Source: Bactrocera neohumeralis
Taxonomy: Eukaryota > Arthropoda > Insecta > Diptera > Tephritidae
Direction of reading: 5' to 3'
NCBI RefSeq assembly: GCF_024586455.1
Contig: NC_065921.1
Coordinates: 31,661,910 to 31,725,909 of the forward strand
DNA length: 64,000 bases
Shown here: positions 54,214-64,000 of the stretch, one piece after another
Layout: each line of letters begins with the position of its first letter
Numbering within the stretch: the stretch's first letter is position 1
Notes under the pieces: model-generated
Database searches by the model: none
What the model saw: the letters and a program-made list of their open reading frames with translations, nothing else
Told to the model about the DNA's origin: nothing
Position numbers and translations under genes: made by a program

Positions 54214-55021
54214 TTATTATACTCGTTTCAAAATGGGGAATCCCAATTTATTACCGATAAATGTCGATAACGCACAATAACAACAAAGCCACAGAACGTC
54301 TTTTTTTATTTCGTTTTAAAGCAATAACGACAGCGGTGATAGGGCCGACTATCTTCGTGTCAAAAAAACCAAAGCAGCCATAAAAAACCGAAAATCGGTC
54401 GACAATCAACAAACTTTTCTTATAGCATTTGCAATTTGTTTCCAAATTAAACCAGTAGTCAATTAATAAATAAAATTATTATAATACATTTAAAATTTTC
54501 ATAAAATAAATGTATTTTTATGTTAAATATTATGTGACAATCACGCAAAATTCATATGGTAAATCAATTAATATAAAAATATCAAAATTGTATGTACAGT
54601 GCGTATTCAAGATGTCAACCAATTCCAACATTTTTTCATAGTTTTAAGCTAGTAACAGTAAATATAATTTAACTAAATTGAAAACTATGAATTTGGCTCA
54701 ATTACAATATATTTTAAAGCGAAAATGAAGTAAATGATTCATATTGCATTTTGCATATAACAGATTTAGAATCCCTAAAATGAGCACATATGTATATAAA
54801 TTGCTTAATTTTTTTTAACAGCACACTGCTTTATTTAAACGATTAGCCTGCAAAACGAGTATTATTGGTGTAGTATATAACTCTTATCAATTTTAGATGA
54901 AACGAGAATTAGTCGAAGCGAAAGATTTATAGAATATATATGACATGGAGCATATCTATCATTCGATTTTGTTAGAGGACTAGTACAGTTTAGTAAGGCC
55001 AAAGCACTCATTAACGAACTC
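54214..55021 (-). other. vlc 3' flank
   Basis: AT-rich and non-coding. AATAAA on the - strand at 54835-54830, about 190 bp after the vlc stop, is a plausible poly(A) signal. Nothing else recognised. Confidence 0.45.
54830..54835 (-). terminator. candidate vlc poly(A) signal
   Basis: AATAAA reads on the - strand about 190 bp beyond the vlc stop codon. It is chosen only by position; the AT-rich context makes chance matches likely. Confidence 0.3.
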
Positions 55022-55330
55022 TCAATTACTGTGTTTGACAAATATCTCAACGGTATCTAACGGGTCTAAATTTTCAACAAGTGGCTCAACAGAATCTCGA
55101 ACCGATATGGTTGATTTAGCTGTCATTGCGATTTTGTTTTTTCGTTTCATTTCCAGCAACATCTTTCTTTGAGATTCACGTTTCAAAGCCGCGGCCGATG
55201 GGACTGATTTTGTTTTCGAGTCATTTCCATTAGATGTACTAGCTTTTGTCTTTTGGTTGACAGTCTTTATAGTTTTTGGTTGTATTTTGAATATTTTGTT
55301 GGATTCACTAGGTGGAATTTCCGCCGGTTT
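55022..55330 (-). CDS. vlc: vlc exon 5 (C-terminal tail)
   Basis: A 58-bp intron precedes it (acceptor AATTCTAG). KPAEIPPSESNKIFKIQPKT, a basic segment KRESQRKMLLEMKRKNKIAM and the end VEIFVKHSN, then TGA at 55024-55022. Confidence 0.88.
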   Translation of the reverse strand, partial: KPAEIPPSESNKIFKIQPKTIKTVNQKTKASTSNGNDSKTKSVPSAAALKRESQRKMLLEMKRKNKIAMTAKSTISVRDSVEPLVENLDPLDTVEIFVKHSN

Positions 55331-58300
55331 CTAGAATTATATGTATTTAATTAGATATATTTGCAAATTAAGGATTTTATTTTTGTACCTTCCAATTGTT
55401 TTGTCTTAATACTTCTATTTCATCAAATATAGAATTGATATGATCGACTTGCAAATTCACCATGTCCCAAAATCCTTGAAGATCATCATTTGTAGTTGGG
55501 AATTTTTCTTGTGGCGATGAATTCAAATTATTATGACAAAGACCTACAATGTAATATATACATACATGTTAATAAAACAAGGTTTCGTTTACTTTAAGAT
55601 ATATAAATAAATAATTTCAACCGAAACATATAAATAAATGTTTAATGCAATATTTATTTTCTCCTTCTAATAACTTATTCGTCGTCTTATTGTATATATA
55701 ACGAAATATATATTCTCTCCAGAGCCCTGGATAAACAATATTTCTTCATAAAAGAACCGACGAAATAATACCGAACTGAACTTAAGTTACATCAGTCACT
55801 AATCCACAAACTCTCCTAGTAACCTTTCAATAGCTTGCACTCATATGTTAAAATCCTCAAAGACGTTGTTGGCAACGCAATTAAAGATGACACCTGCCCG
55901 AACACCGCACTTTGGAAAGTTACAATATGGCTCCTGATGACCCGTGAGTGCACTTTTCACAATAATAATTCACAATAAATTTCACCCCAAGCAGTTCTGC
56001 AAAATTACTTTTGTTAAAATCAATACAGTAGGTGTTTGCTTGAAACAAAGCAGGCACGCCACCTCCACCACTTCATCTAACAACGTATTTGAAACGCCAT
56101 TTGTGTCATCATTAAGTAGATATTAAACAAATTATATATACAACTGGATAACATCTCGAACAACGCTTTTAACCGTTCACAATTTAGATCTTATATCTTA
56201 CTTTGTTCAGTTTTTGCTAGCTCTATCAGTACAAATATTTGCTCCTGAAAATTCGCTGATTCTAGAGTAACTATAGTATTTATACTAAAAGATAACATTT
56301 ACTGACATTTTATTTTCAAATTACCATTACACTTTGAAGGATATAAACGATAAGGTATTATTACTGTGGGCTCGCATGCAGCAAAAATGAGTTTTCATTA
56401 TATTCAATTTATCCAATTCATTAATAAATTCCGTTATTTCACTTCTACTTATTAAGCGAGATCAAAATCTAATACCAGAAAATAAAACGGTTGAAAAAAA
56501 TTAATTTACCTTCAAATTGCTTCATCTTTTGTGACACCAGCAATCGAGCTTTGCCATAAGCTGAACGCAAGAAGCCTAAAGTGTCCTCTGAAACGTCGGA
56601 ATTGTCCTGAAAACATTCAATACTGTTAGATAAATGGCAAAAGTTTTGAATTTTCTTGCTGAGTAAAATTCACTGATATAAATAAATTTTAAAATTTGAT
56701 GCGAACTAAAAACAATTTAAGAAATCAAGGAAATTTTAGGCACAAATAGTGGAGTCATAACATGACGTCTATGTGCTTTTTGAGCGAATTTTGCCATTAA
56801 ATAAACAAAAACGTCGGCCAATACAAAATGTGTTCGTGATAACAGTTAAGTTACTTAAACCGATTTTCTATACAGTTATGTTTGTCTGAGCAATACAATG
56901 CATAGAATATAAACTAAAAAAAAGTGATGAATAGAAATACAAATACATTGTGTAGTTGAAATAATATTAAAATAACAGGGCGAAATTAAATATACTTACA
57001 GACAATTCATCAGCGTATCGTTCTGCTTTGTCGGCCAAAGCTAAAAGGCGACTTTGTTCGTTTTTCAGCAAATGAAGAAAGTAATTGCCATCTTTCTGTA
57101 AGCATTCTTTTGATGGATCATTTAAACTGGATTTTACCGCAATTTTGTATTGCATATTGTCTTTATTTTCTGAATGTTCATTACTTATTCCATATATAGA
57201 TTTCGGAATTTCTTTACGATCCACTTCATCTATTAATACTTCTACCGTCTCTGTTGTCTCATTTTCCGAACTTAAGTTCTTTTGAAGAGAAATTCTTCCT
57301 TGGTTTTTTTTAGGCGAAATTATGGGTAACTGAGCACGAAACTCTTGGCTTAAATGACGTAATACAGGTAAATCAACAGTGTTATTATTAAAGGTTGAAA
57401 TTTCGGTTGCTGAAATAACTTGCCGAGGAGAATTTGTAATAGTTGCATTTAATTTTTTCCTGAACTCGGAATAATCTTTACTTGGAGTAAGTTGTTGAAA
57501 TTTTCTTGCCAGTTCTGATGAACCAGCATCATCACGTTCCCGTGGGTTCGTACAAACGAAAGTGCTACGTACTTTTTTTGGACTATAAAAACCTTGTGCT
57601 AACGCAGCAGGTCCATACAACCGTTCCACTCGCTGTTGAATAAAACTAGTATTGCGAATATCCTCCTGCCATTGTAAATCACAGTGCTCATTGTTTTCAG
57701 CGTTATTAGACACGAAATTGTTAGAATGCCCATTAGTTGCCGTAGGTTTCACATTAGAAACGTCACCTTTACCATCAGCCATTTGTAATAAGATTGGTGG
57801 AGCCAATGAATTGCTTTTTTTACAATACTGAATGCTATTTGACGACGGGCGGATGGGGGACACCTCGCGAGATTTATTTATATCTTGTCGTATTTTAGAA
57901 TCATAAGTTGTAAGATTAGAATACCCGTTCACACAACAAGCCAGATTCAGATAACTTGGCTTTTTGTCTGAATTTGAATCAGTCTGACCAGCGATTTTAT
58001 TCGAATTCGGATTGGATGAATTTAATAAGGCACATGTTGTGTTGACATTTGTAAGAGGCTGCTTCAACACCATTTGCGACTCAAGACCCATAAAATTCTT
58101 GTTGATTTCATGAAAAGTCTGAACCGAACATCGCTCTCGTATATTTGTGGTAAATTCTGTGGTTATGTCTTTAATAGAAATCGGTGTTGGAAAATTTAAA
58201 CTCCCACTTGTATCTAGAATATTAAAGTTATTCAAAACATATTTAAGTTTTTAAAGAATCGAACCCTACTGTATTTAACTGAACTAATGTATTGTAAATA

Positions 58301-58383
58301 TTTATAACTGTACCTGACACGTCCGTAGAATCAGCGTCGACGTCAAGAGAGCAGCTGCCAATTGAGTCCACACTTCTATCCAT
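55022..58383 (-). CDS. vlc: GKAP/DLGAP-family protein, vulcan orthologue
   Basis: Five exons (58383-58314, 58213-57000, 56606-56510, 55543-55389, 55330-55022) join in phase to 1845 nt, 614 residues plus TGA. The start ATG at 58383 has an in-frame TAA two codons upstream. The first 400 residues are low-complexity and polar. From about residue 398 the protein matches the guanylate-kinase-associated (GKAP/SAPAP/DLGAP) C-terminal domain: DGNYFLHLLKNEQSRLLALA, GFLRSAYGKARLLVSQKMKQ, FEGLCHNN, DLQGFWDMVNLQVDHINSIF. A basic tail follows (KRESQRKMLLEMKRKNK). GKAP-domain proteins act as scaffolds or mitotic spindle factors. The Drosophila gene vulcan is, from memory, the GKAP gene beside ap and is needed for imaginal development. 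The two genes converge here, which supports the call. Confidence 0.87.
55389..55543 (-). CDS. vlc: vlc exon 4 (GKAP domain)
   Basis: The acceptor is ACATTGTAG and the donor GTACAA. GLCHNNLNSSPQEKFPTTND then DLQGFWDMVNLQVDHINSIF and EVLRQNNWK, which matches the 'DL.GFWD...L.....FDEL..LK.N.W' motif of GKAP proteins. Confidence 0.9.
55544..56509 (-). other. vlc: vlc intron 3
   Basis: 966 bp with normal GT/AG ends. AT-rich, with a more GC-rich island at 55860-55960 containing no clear coding sequence. No named repeat. Confidence 0.7.
56510..56606 (-). CDS. vlc: vlc exon 3 (GKAP domain)
   Basis: The acceptor is TGTTTTCAG and the donor GTAAAT. DNSDVSEDTLGFLRSAYGKA then RLLVSQKMKQFE. The Ser-Ala-x-Gly-x-Ala-x-Leu-Leu-x-x-x-Lys pattern is the most conserved part of GKAP domains. 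Confidence 0.9.
57000..58213 (-). CDS. vlc: vlc exon 2 (long, N-terminal and start of GKAP domain)
   Basis: The acceptor is AATATTCTAG and the donor GTAAGT. 404 full codons, DTSGSLNFPTPISIKDITTE onward, to AERYADELS. A Met lies 24 bp upstream of the acceptor but is intronic. Includes STFVCTNPRERDDAGSSEL and STEISTFNNN-like polar stretches. Confidence 0.9.
58314..58383 (-). CDS. vlc: vlc exon 1
   Basis: MDRSVDSIGSCSLDVDADST then DVS, ending one base into a codon at the donor GTACAG. The intron to exon 2 is 100 bp. Confidence 0.8.
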
Positions 58384-60356
58384 ATCAAATTATAAATGCT
58401 TTAAAGTAATTTTAATTTAAAAAATGTATAACTTTAGAAGAATTAATCATCAAATTATTTTGTAGATGTTTAAAAAAAATGACTAAGTGAGAAATTTTAA
58501 ATTCGATTACTCATGTGTACATACATATGTATTACATATTTATAATGAACTTTCCTGTTTTCAGAATAAATGAATTCAATAACTGACTATTTTAACATTT
58601 ATTTCTATTGTTATTTATTTTCTTGTATAGTTGAATTAGAACGGCATATTATTTTATAATTTTTCACTTTAACCATAGACCTTAAAAATCTATTAAATTT
58701 AATTTGCAAAATCTTATGGTATTTGGATGAATGATGGATAATGTATACACCTGAGTTTGACCTAATTATATTTTTTTTAATAATGTCCATATAATCGATT
58801 CAACTTTAACTGTTTTCTCGCTCAACAACAGCACCAGAAGAATGAGTATATGAATATGTTTACTGTGAGTGAAAATGTAAAACAACATCATTCATTTCCC
58901 AGGATTCCTAATCCGGACTGAACCATTAAGTGAAAGTAACAATCGACCTCTAATGGTCGAATGTCAAGTATAGTTGAACATTCATTAACAATATACTTTA
59001 GAGAATTCCAAATATTAACGAAATCTTGTACTTTTTGGTAACACCCACGTAGATCATGTAAAGCCTAATATGTTACAAAATAATATATATCTATATGATC
59101 AAAGTAATTACCTTAATGTTTATGAAGGCAATGAGCATGTCAAAGAAATATTTGATATGAAAATTTGTCGAGCTCAGAATATTTCGCTACACATTTGTTG
59201 AAATTTGATTGATGCCGTGAAAGGGAATAAGCTATACAAAAAAAAAATGTTAAATAATGATAACTATTGCTATGTAGGAATTCCACAACAATATTTGCAA
59301 AATAACATACCCCAATACTTGTTCTTGCTTATTTTGAAAATGAAATATTACTTCTTGAATTGGTATATATGTATATCTGAACATATGTGTCCACGTTTCG
59401 TTATGTTGCCCACTTCGTAGTAGTCGAATAACGTTACTCAAGATATTTTAAATGAGTAATTTAGCTAAACGTCAAATTTACGCGAAACAAAACAAAAATA
59501 AAAAATTTATGTTTAATGTTTTTTTTTAATTTTTTCCTTCCATATCAGAATTTTCTTTTACTAAATCTTAGATAAATACATTTAGCTACTTTATAGAACC
59601 ATGTAGTAGCAGATGGTAAATGGTAATTCCGGCTGTAAAATAAAACAATCGAAATGAAATGTTGTGGGGGGTGTGGTGCACTAAAAACAAGCCACACGCT
59701 AGAATTAGTTAATATATTCCTAATGACATACCGAGGGTTTATAAAATAACTAATATTCAACAGATTTTGTCTTTCTACACTTTTATGGGATATGTCGATA
59801 AGATTCTAACAATTTTTAGACACATCCAAGAAAATTGTTGCTTTGCAATCGTTAAACAAGTACTTAGATGGGAAACAACACAAATGCACATACGACAAGA
59901 AAGACTGTTTTCAATCGATTTGGTTATTTATCGATAGTAAACTAATAATCTGTCAGCCCTATTCTCGTGGCCTCACAAAAATCACCTATCTCAATATTGT
60001 GAGGTTTTTGTGTTTAGTTAAGTTTGTTTTGTTAATTTCAATATTAAAAAAAATTCCGCTGCGATTTAGAATAACATCCCCCGATTTCGCAGTCCAAAAA
60101 AAAAAATATATATATATATATTTATTTACTACGTTTCAAAGATAATAGAGTGAAATTAAAAGTAATAATTGATTGTAATGCGAAAAAAGTGTGCGAAAAA
60201 GCTAAGAATATTGGAAAAATGTATAGGAAACTGTGCGTTGTTTATTTTCTGCCATCTGAAAATATTAAAATTTGTTTTTGTTAATATACTTGCACATAAT
60301 TTAGTTAGCAATATAAAACTGCTTACCTCTGATGCTGTAAACGCAAAGGAGCCTCG
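58384..60356. other. vlc upstream flank, nothing identified
   Basis: About 2 kb of AT-rich DNA likely containing vlc 5' UTR and promoter. No further coding exon, repeat end or RNA gene recognised; a (TA) tract lies at 60110-60120. Confidence 0.4.
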
Positions 60357-60940
60357 CATCGATTAAACTAGAGCAGGCACCGATTATAATGAGTGGAATA
60401 TCGCATCAAGAGTTTTTCCCACGAAAACATGTTTTCGTTGTCGGTCCGAACATAGTACATATAAATTGTCACTTGACTGATTTGTTTACATTCCATATAC
60501 AAAAACAGTTGTCCGATTATTGCAAAAAGGGTGCAGAAATTGCAGAGTACAACGGCACAACAACAAATACACGCAGAAAATATTTAATAAATATGTCAGA
60601 CCAAAAACGTTTATTTTCGTGCCGTCATATATTTTCAGCGACAAGAGAACTGTGATTATCTGTTTAGATTCCACAACATACAAATGAGTTTTTAAAATAT
60701 TTTCAATGTCGGTCCGAACATAGTATTAGGGCCGGCAAAATATGTCTTCCAAAAACATCGATTAAACTGGAGCAGGCACCGATTATAATGAGTGGAATGT
60801 AAGTTTTCAAGTAGTTTTCAGCGAAAACTGTGTTTTCGTTTGACAGATTTTACACGGACGAAAACACAAGTTTTCGTGCGAAAACCAGTTTTTCCCACGA
60901 AAACATGTTTTCGTTGTCGGTCCGAACATAGTATGTATAT
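60357..60940. repeat. locally duplicated MITE ends (family J)
   Basis: TCGATTAAACTAGAGCAGGC with ACCGATTATAATGAGTGGAA occurs at 60358-60402 and again at 60755-60799. Both are followed by TTTTTCCCACGAAAACATG and TCGGTCCGAACATAGTA. The second copy has about 80 extra bases rich in GAAAAC/GTTTTC palindromes. The terminal TCGGTCCGAACATAGTA appears three times (about 60441, 60712 and 60917), all in the same direction. The region looks like nested or tandem copies of a MITE related to that at 13036. Confidence 0.65.
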
Positions 60941-60944
60941 CAGG

Positions 60945-61045
60945 TGACAAATTTGAGACAATATTTTGAGACTAACGCTAGAGCCTGTTCAGTGATTAGT
61001 AACTTTACCTAAAAATGCCTCAAATAGTGACTAGAGACTGCTTCT
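60945..61045. repeat. partial copy of family I MITE
   Basis: GACAAATTTGAGACAATATT then TTGAGACTAACGCTAGAG and TCAAATAGTGACTAGAGAC match 47030-47135 with small differences. Confidence 0.6.
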
Positions 61046-61420
61046 ACTATGTTCGAGCCTGAGCTTTCCGGTTTTTGAGAGAGCGGATGGCTTCGAAAAC
61101 TTCTTTAGGGGAAGTGGACCGAAACTCGCCCATCTCGAAGGTCATGCCCTGGACCGACGCAGACACTTCTTACTGAAAATAATATTCCGGCTGGGGAAGG
61201 TAGACCCTAGGTTTATAAGGGACTGAGTGACGTTGGCTCTATCCTTGTCATGTGGACCCCATCCTTAAATAATGGAAGCTTCTTTTGAGGAGGTGGCTTA
61301 ACTGACCGAGCTTCGGATTTCCTTAGTCAGACCTGCGGCCGCCATATCAATGTCAGCTATGAGGTTGATTGGGGTACACTATCTCGTAAAGGTCATCGTT
61401 CTATTGAACGCGAAATTCGC
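61046..61420 (-). mobile_element. jockey-like LINE RT relic
   Basis: On the - strand 61142-61050 reads MTFEMGEFRSTSPKEVFEAI and RSLKNRKAQ, a pattern common at the start of the RT domain in jockey/CR1 elements ('S..EV...I..L...KAPG.D'). The rest (61150-61420) is too degenerate for me to follow. It is different from the LINE family at 27493. Confidence 0.45.
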
Positions 61421-61429
61421 AGTAGTCAA

Positions 61430-61990
61430 TGCGCAAAGAACCATAAATCTTCTGCAGAACCTTTCTCTCGAAAACTCGTAACGTCGACTCATCAGATGCT
61501 GTCATCGTCAATGCCTCTGCACCATATAGCAGGACGGGGATAATGAGTGACTTATAGAGTTTTGTGATTGTTAATCGATAGAAGACTTAACGTCTGAATT
61601 ACTTATTCTGAAGTAGCACCGGTTTGGCAAGAGCTTTTCTGGGTTGGATTTCAAAGCTGACATTGTTGTTGGTGTTAATATTGGCTCCAAGATAAACAAA
61701 ACTATGTATTACATGGAAGTAATGTCGTTGACGTTGGAGCCAAGTCGCGAGTGCGACGACTGTTTGTTTGATGATTGGAGATATTTAGACTTGCGCTCGT
61801 TCACTACCAGATCCTTCTACTTCGCTTCCTTATCCAGTCTGGAGAAAGCAGAACTAACAGCGCGGGCGTTGAGGTCAATGATATCGATATCATAGGTGTA
61901 TGCCAGAAGCTGAACTCTCTTATAAAAGATTGTACCTTCTCTTTTGAAATATGCGGCTCAAATTATATTGTCCTAAAGTAGATTGGAGGA
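61430..61990 (-). mobile_element. LINE fragment, copy 5 (inverted)
   Basis: On the - strand it reads the RT region LLAYTYDIDIIDLNARAVSS, FSRLDKEAK-stop, KSKYLQSSNKQSSHSRLGSN, then LIIPVLLYGAEALTMTASDE-like sequence and STLRVFERKVLQKIYG. The catalytic YADD is changed to YTYD. It lies in inverse orientation directly before the next LINE copy. Confidence 0.75.
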
Positions 61991-61994
61991 CGGA

Positions 61995-64000
61995 GTCATG
62001 TATAGAAGTTCACGCAAGTGAGGAAAGTTCTCTGATCGCCATTTACTAGGGAGTGGCCAGAAACGATTTGTTTACATACGGCTAAAGCAGCTCCCGCCTT
62101 CCGTTCTTTGACCAAGAATCCTATGGGTAGCCAGATAATATCCGTTTGAAGGCGAGCTAAAGTGAGAGGGCAAAACATACCCTGCACAGGGTTGTGCGCT
62201 GGGCTTTCGACTTGACACGTAAAACATACTACCAATGAAAAAGCATTATGACGACCATGGCAAACGAAGTAAGGATTACGTTTTGAGGGAATGCACCTGG
62301 AATGTCCGGTCCCCTAACTGGGAAGCTGCCCAGCTGGTTGATATCCTCGGGTAAATAAAGGCTGACATCACCGCCGTCCAAGAAATGCGATAAACGGGAG
62401 AAAGACTGAGGCGAGTAGATCCTTGCAGCATTTACTACAGTTGCAAGTCTGGTGTGGGATTCGGAGAAAGTCTCCGTCGCCGAGTACTCTCATTCACTCC
62501 GGTGGTGCGCCCACAACCCGAAAGAGAAGGACGATGTAACGTAAGATGCCTTCTATTAGCGCTTGGAGCGCACCTAACATTGCTTTTTGGAAAATGCAAA
62601 AGAACAGCTGGTACGATGAGGAATGCCGTGTCGCAGCGGAGAGAAAACAGACTGCCTACCTCGCAATGATACCGAGAGTTGAAGAGGGAAGCGAGACGGA
62701 TTTGCAGACAGAAAAAGAGAGAGGCCGAAATGCGTGAGTACGAAGAACTTGACACGCTGACCGACAGGGGTAATACTCGAAAATTCTACAAAAATATGCG
62801 GCGACTAACAGAAGGTTTCAAGACCGGAGCATACCCTTGTAGAACCCAAGGAGGAGATTTAGTAACTGATGCCCAGAGCACACTAAAATTATGGCGGGAA
62901 CACTTCTCCAGCCTGCCGAATGGCAGAGAAAGCATAACGCCGGGAGAAGGCGAACCCTAATCCTCAATCGATGGAGCAGACGTTCCATTGTCCGACCATG
63001 AAGAAGTTCGAATAGCAGACCCATCTGAAGAACAACAAAGCGGTGGGGGCCGATGGATTACCAGCTCAGCTATTCAAACACAGCGACGAAGAACTGATAA
63101 GGAGCATGCATCAGCTTCTTTGTAGAATATGATCGGACGAAAGCATGCCCAACGATTGGAATTTAAGTGTGCTCTGTCCAATTCACAAAAAGGGAGACCC
63201 CACAATCTTCGCCAACTACCATGGGATAGGCCTCCTAAACATCGCATAAAAGGTTCTATGGAGAGCATTGTGTGAAAGATTAAAGCCCACCGTCAACAAA
63301 CTGATTGGACCTTAACAGTGTGGCTTTGGCCTGACAAATCAACAACTGACCAGATATTCACCATGCGCCAAATCCTGGAAAAGACCCGTGAAAAGAGAAT
63401 CGACACTCACCACCTCTTCGTCGATTTCAAAGCTGCCTTTGACAGCACGAAAAGGAGCGATCTTTATGCCGCGATGTCTGAATACGGCTGTGTAAACTGA
63501 CGTTGACCAACACCAAAAGCTCCATCAGGATCGGGAAGGACCTCTCCGAGCCGTTCGATACCAAACAAGGTTTCAGACAAAGCGATTCTCTTTTCTGTGA
63601 CTTCTTCAACTTATTTCTGGAAAAAATAATTTGAGCTGCAGAACTAAATACAGAAGATACCATCTTCTATAAGGGGGTACAGCTGCTGGCGTATGCTAGT
63701 GATATTGATATCATTGTTCTGCTTTCCACAGAATGGATAAGGTAGCGAACAAATGGGTCTGGTGGTGAACGAGGCCAAGACAAAATATTTCCTGTCATCA
63801 AACAAACAGTCGCCGCACTCGCGACTTGGCTCCTACATCACTGTTGACAGTCTAAACTTCGAGGTCGTAGATAATATCGTCCATTTTTGAACCAGCATCA
63901 ACACCATCAACAACGTCAGCCTGGAAATCCAAACCAGAATATCTCTTGTCAAACCGGTGCTACTTCAGAATAAGTAATTGGGACGTTCAGTCCTCTATCG
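61995..64000 (+). mobile_element. LINE copy 6, longest, decayed, cut by window end
   Basis: About 61995-62250 may be 5' UTR. The frame opens with HYDDHGKRSKDYVLRECTWN then VRSPNWEAAQLVDILG, the start of an apurinic endonuclease domain (TAVQEMR, RVDPCSIYYSCKSGVGFGES). A deletion leads to NSWYDEECRVAAERKQTAYL, YEELDTLTDRGNTRKFYKNM and the RT domain: ADGLPAQLFKHSDEELI, CPIHKKGDPTIFANYHGIGL, STTDQIFTMRQILEKTREKR, HHLFVDFKAAFDSTKRSDLY. The YADD site is decayed (LAYASDIDI). Many stops; the window ends within the thumb region. Confidence 0.82.

Noticed and set aside
58213..58235. Methionine at 58235 as the start of the vlc protein
   Set aside because: It lies upstream of a good splice acceptor (ATATTCTAG before 58213). 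A separate exon with ATG at 58383, preceded by an in-frame stop, joins in phase.
1..64000. tRNA, rRNA or microRNA genes
   Set aside because: No cloverleaf, rRNA motif or convincing short hairpin with known seed was recognised by eye. A covariance-model scan would be needed to exclude them.

Overview
This is a stretch of eukaryotic, AT-rich, intron-containing, transposon-loaded DNA from a higher fly. The two real genes are fly genes, and the style of the repeats (mini-me/DINE-1-like elements with GTCC/GTCT arrays, several mariner families) points to a true fruit fly (Tephritidae, Bactrocera/Zeugodacus-like). That family-level call is inference from recalled repeat style, not from a search. There are no bacterial genes, operons, CRISPR arrays or recognisable structural RNA genes.

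Genes. (1) apterous (ap), a LIM-homeodomain selector gene, is on the + strand in seven recognisable coding exons (4748-4950, 5025-5244, 6074-6213, 33658-33831, 33889-34142, 34546-34739, 40008-40181). Joined in phase they give 452 residues with two LIM domains, a basic linker, an LHX2/9-type homeodomain and a stop. Only the short first coding exon (about 13 residues in Drosophila) is not seen. Intron 3 of the visible set is 27.4 kb and the homeodomain-splitting intron is 5.3 kb; both are packed with transposons. (2) A GKAP/DLGAP-family gene matching vulcan (vlc) lies on the - strand in five exons (58383 down to 55022, 614 residues). The two genes converge tail to tail, with about 15 kb of repeats between them.

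Layout. 1-4747: ap upstream/intron DNA with a MITE, a deleted mariner and a Helitron relic. 4748-6213: three ap exons. 6214-33657: giant intron with mariner families A-D, two Helitron-type repeat families, TTAA-flanked elements, two TSD-flanked hAT copies, a LINE and other relics. 33658-34739: three ap exons. 34740-40007: intron with mariner D4, an IS630-type relic and a second copy of the first hAT. 40008-42600: last exon and 3' flank. 42713-43364: large foldback element. 43885-54213: dense transposon graveyard (mariner B3, A4 and A3, pogo/jerky, LINE, BEL/Pao, TTAA element). 55022-58383: vlc. 58384-60350: upstream flank with nothing recognised. 60357-64000: repeats and three LINE remnants, the last running off the window.

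The most interesting structure is in the repeats. Several mariner families exist here only as internally deleted copies that still carry termini, and one family keeps an open frame for the DNA-binding domain alone. Several different MITEs share a GGGGTATTC-like terminus, and one foldback element has arms of about 300 bp. I did not find a convincing new multi-gene system.
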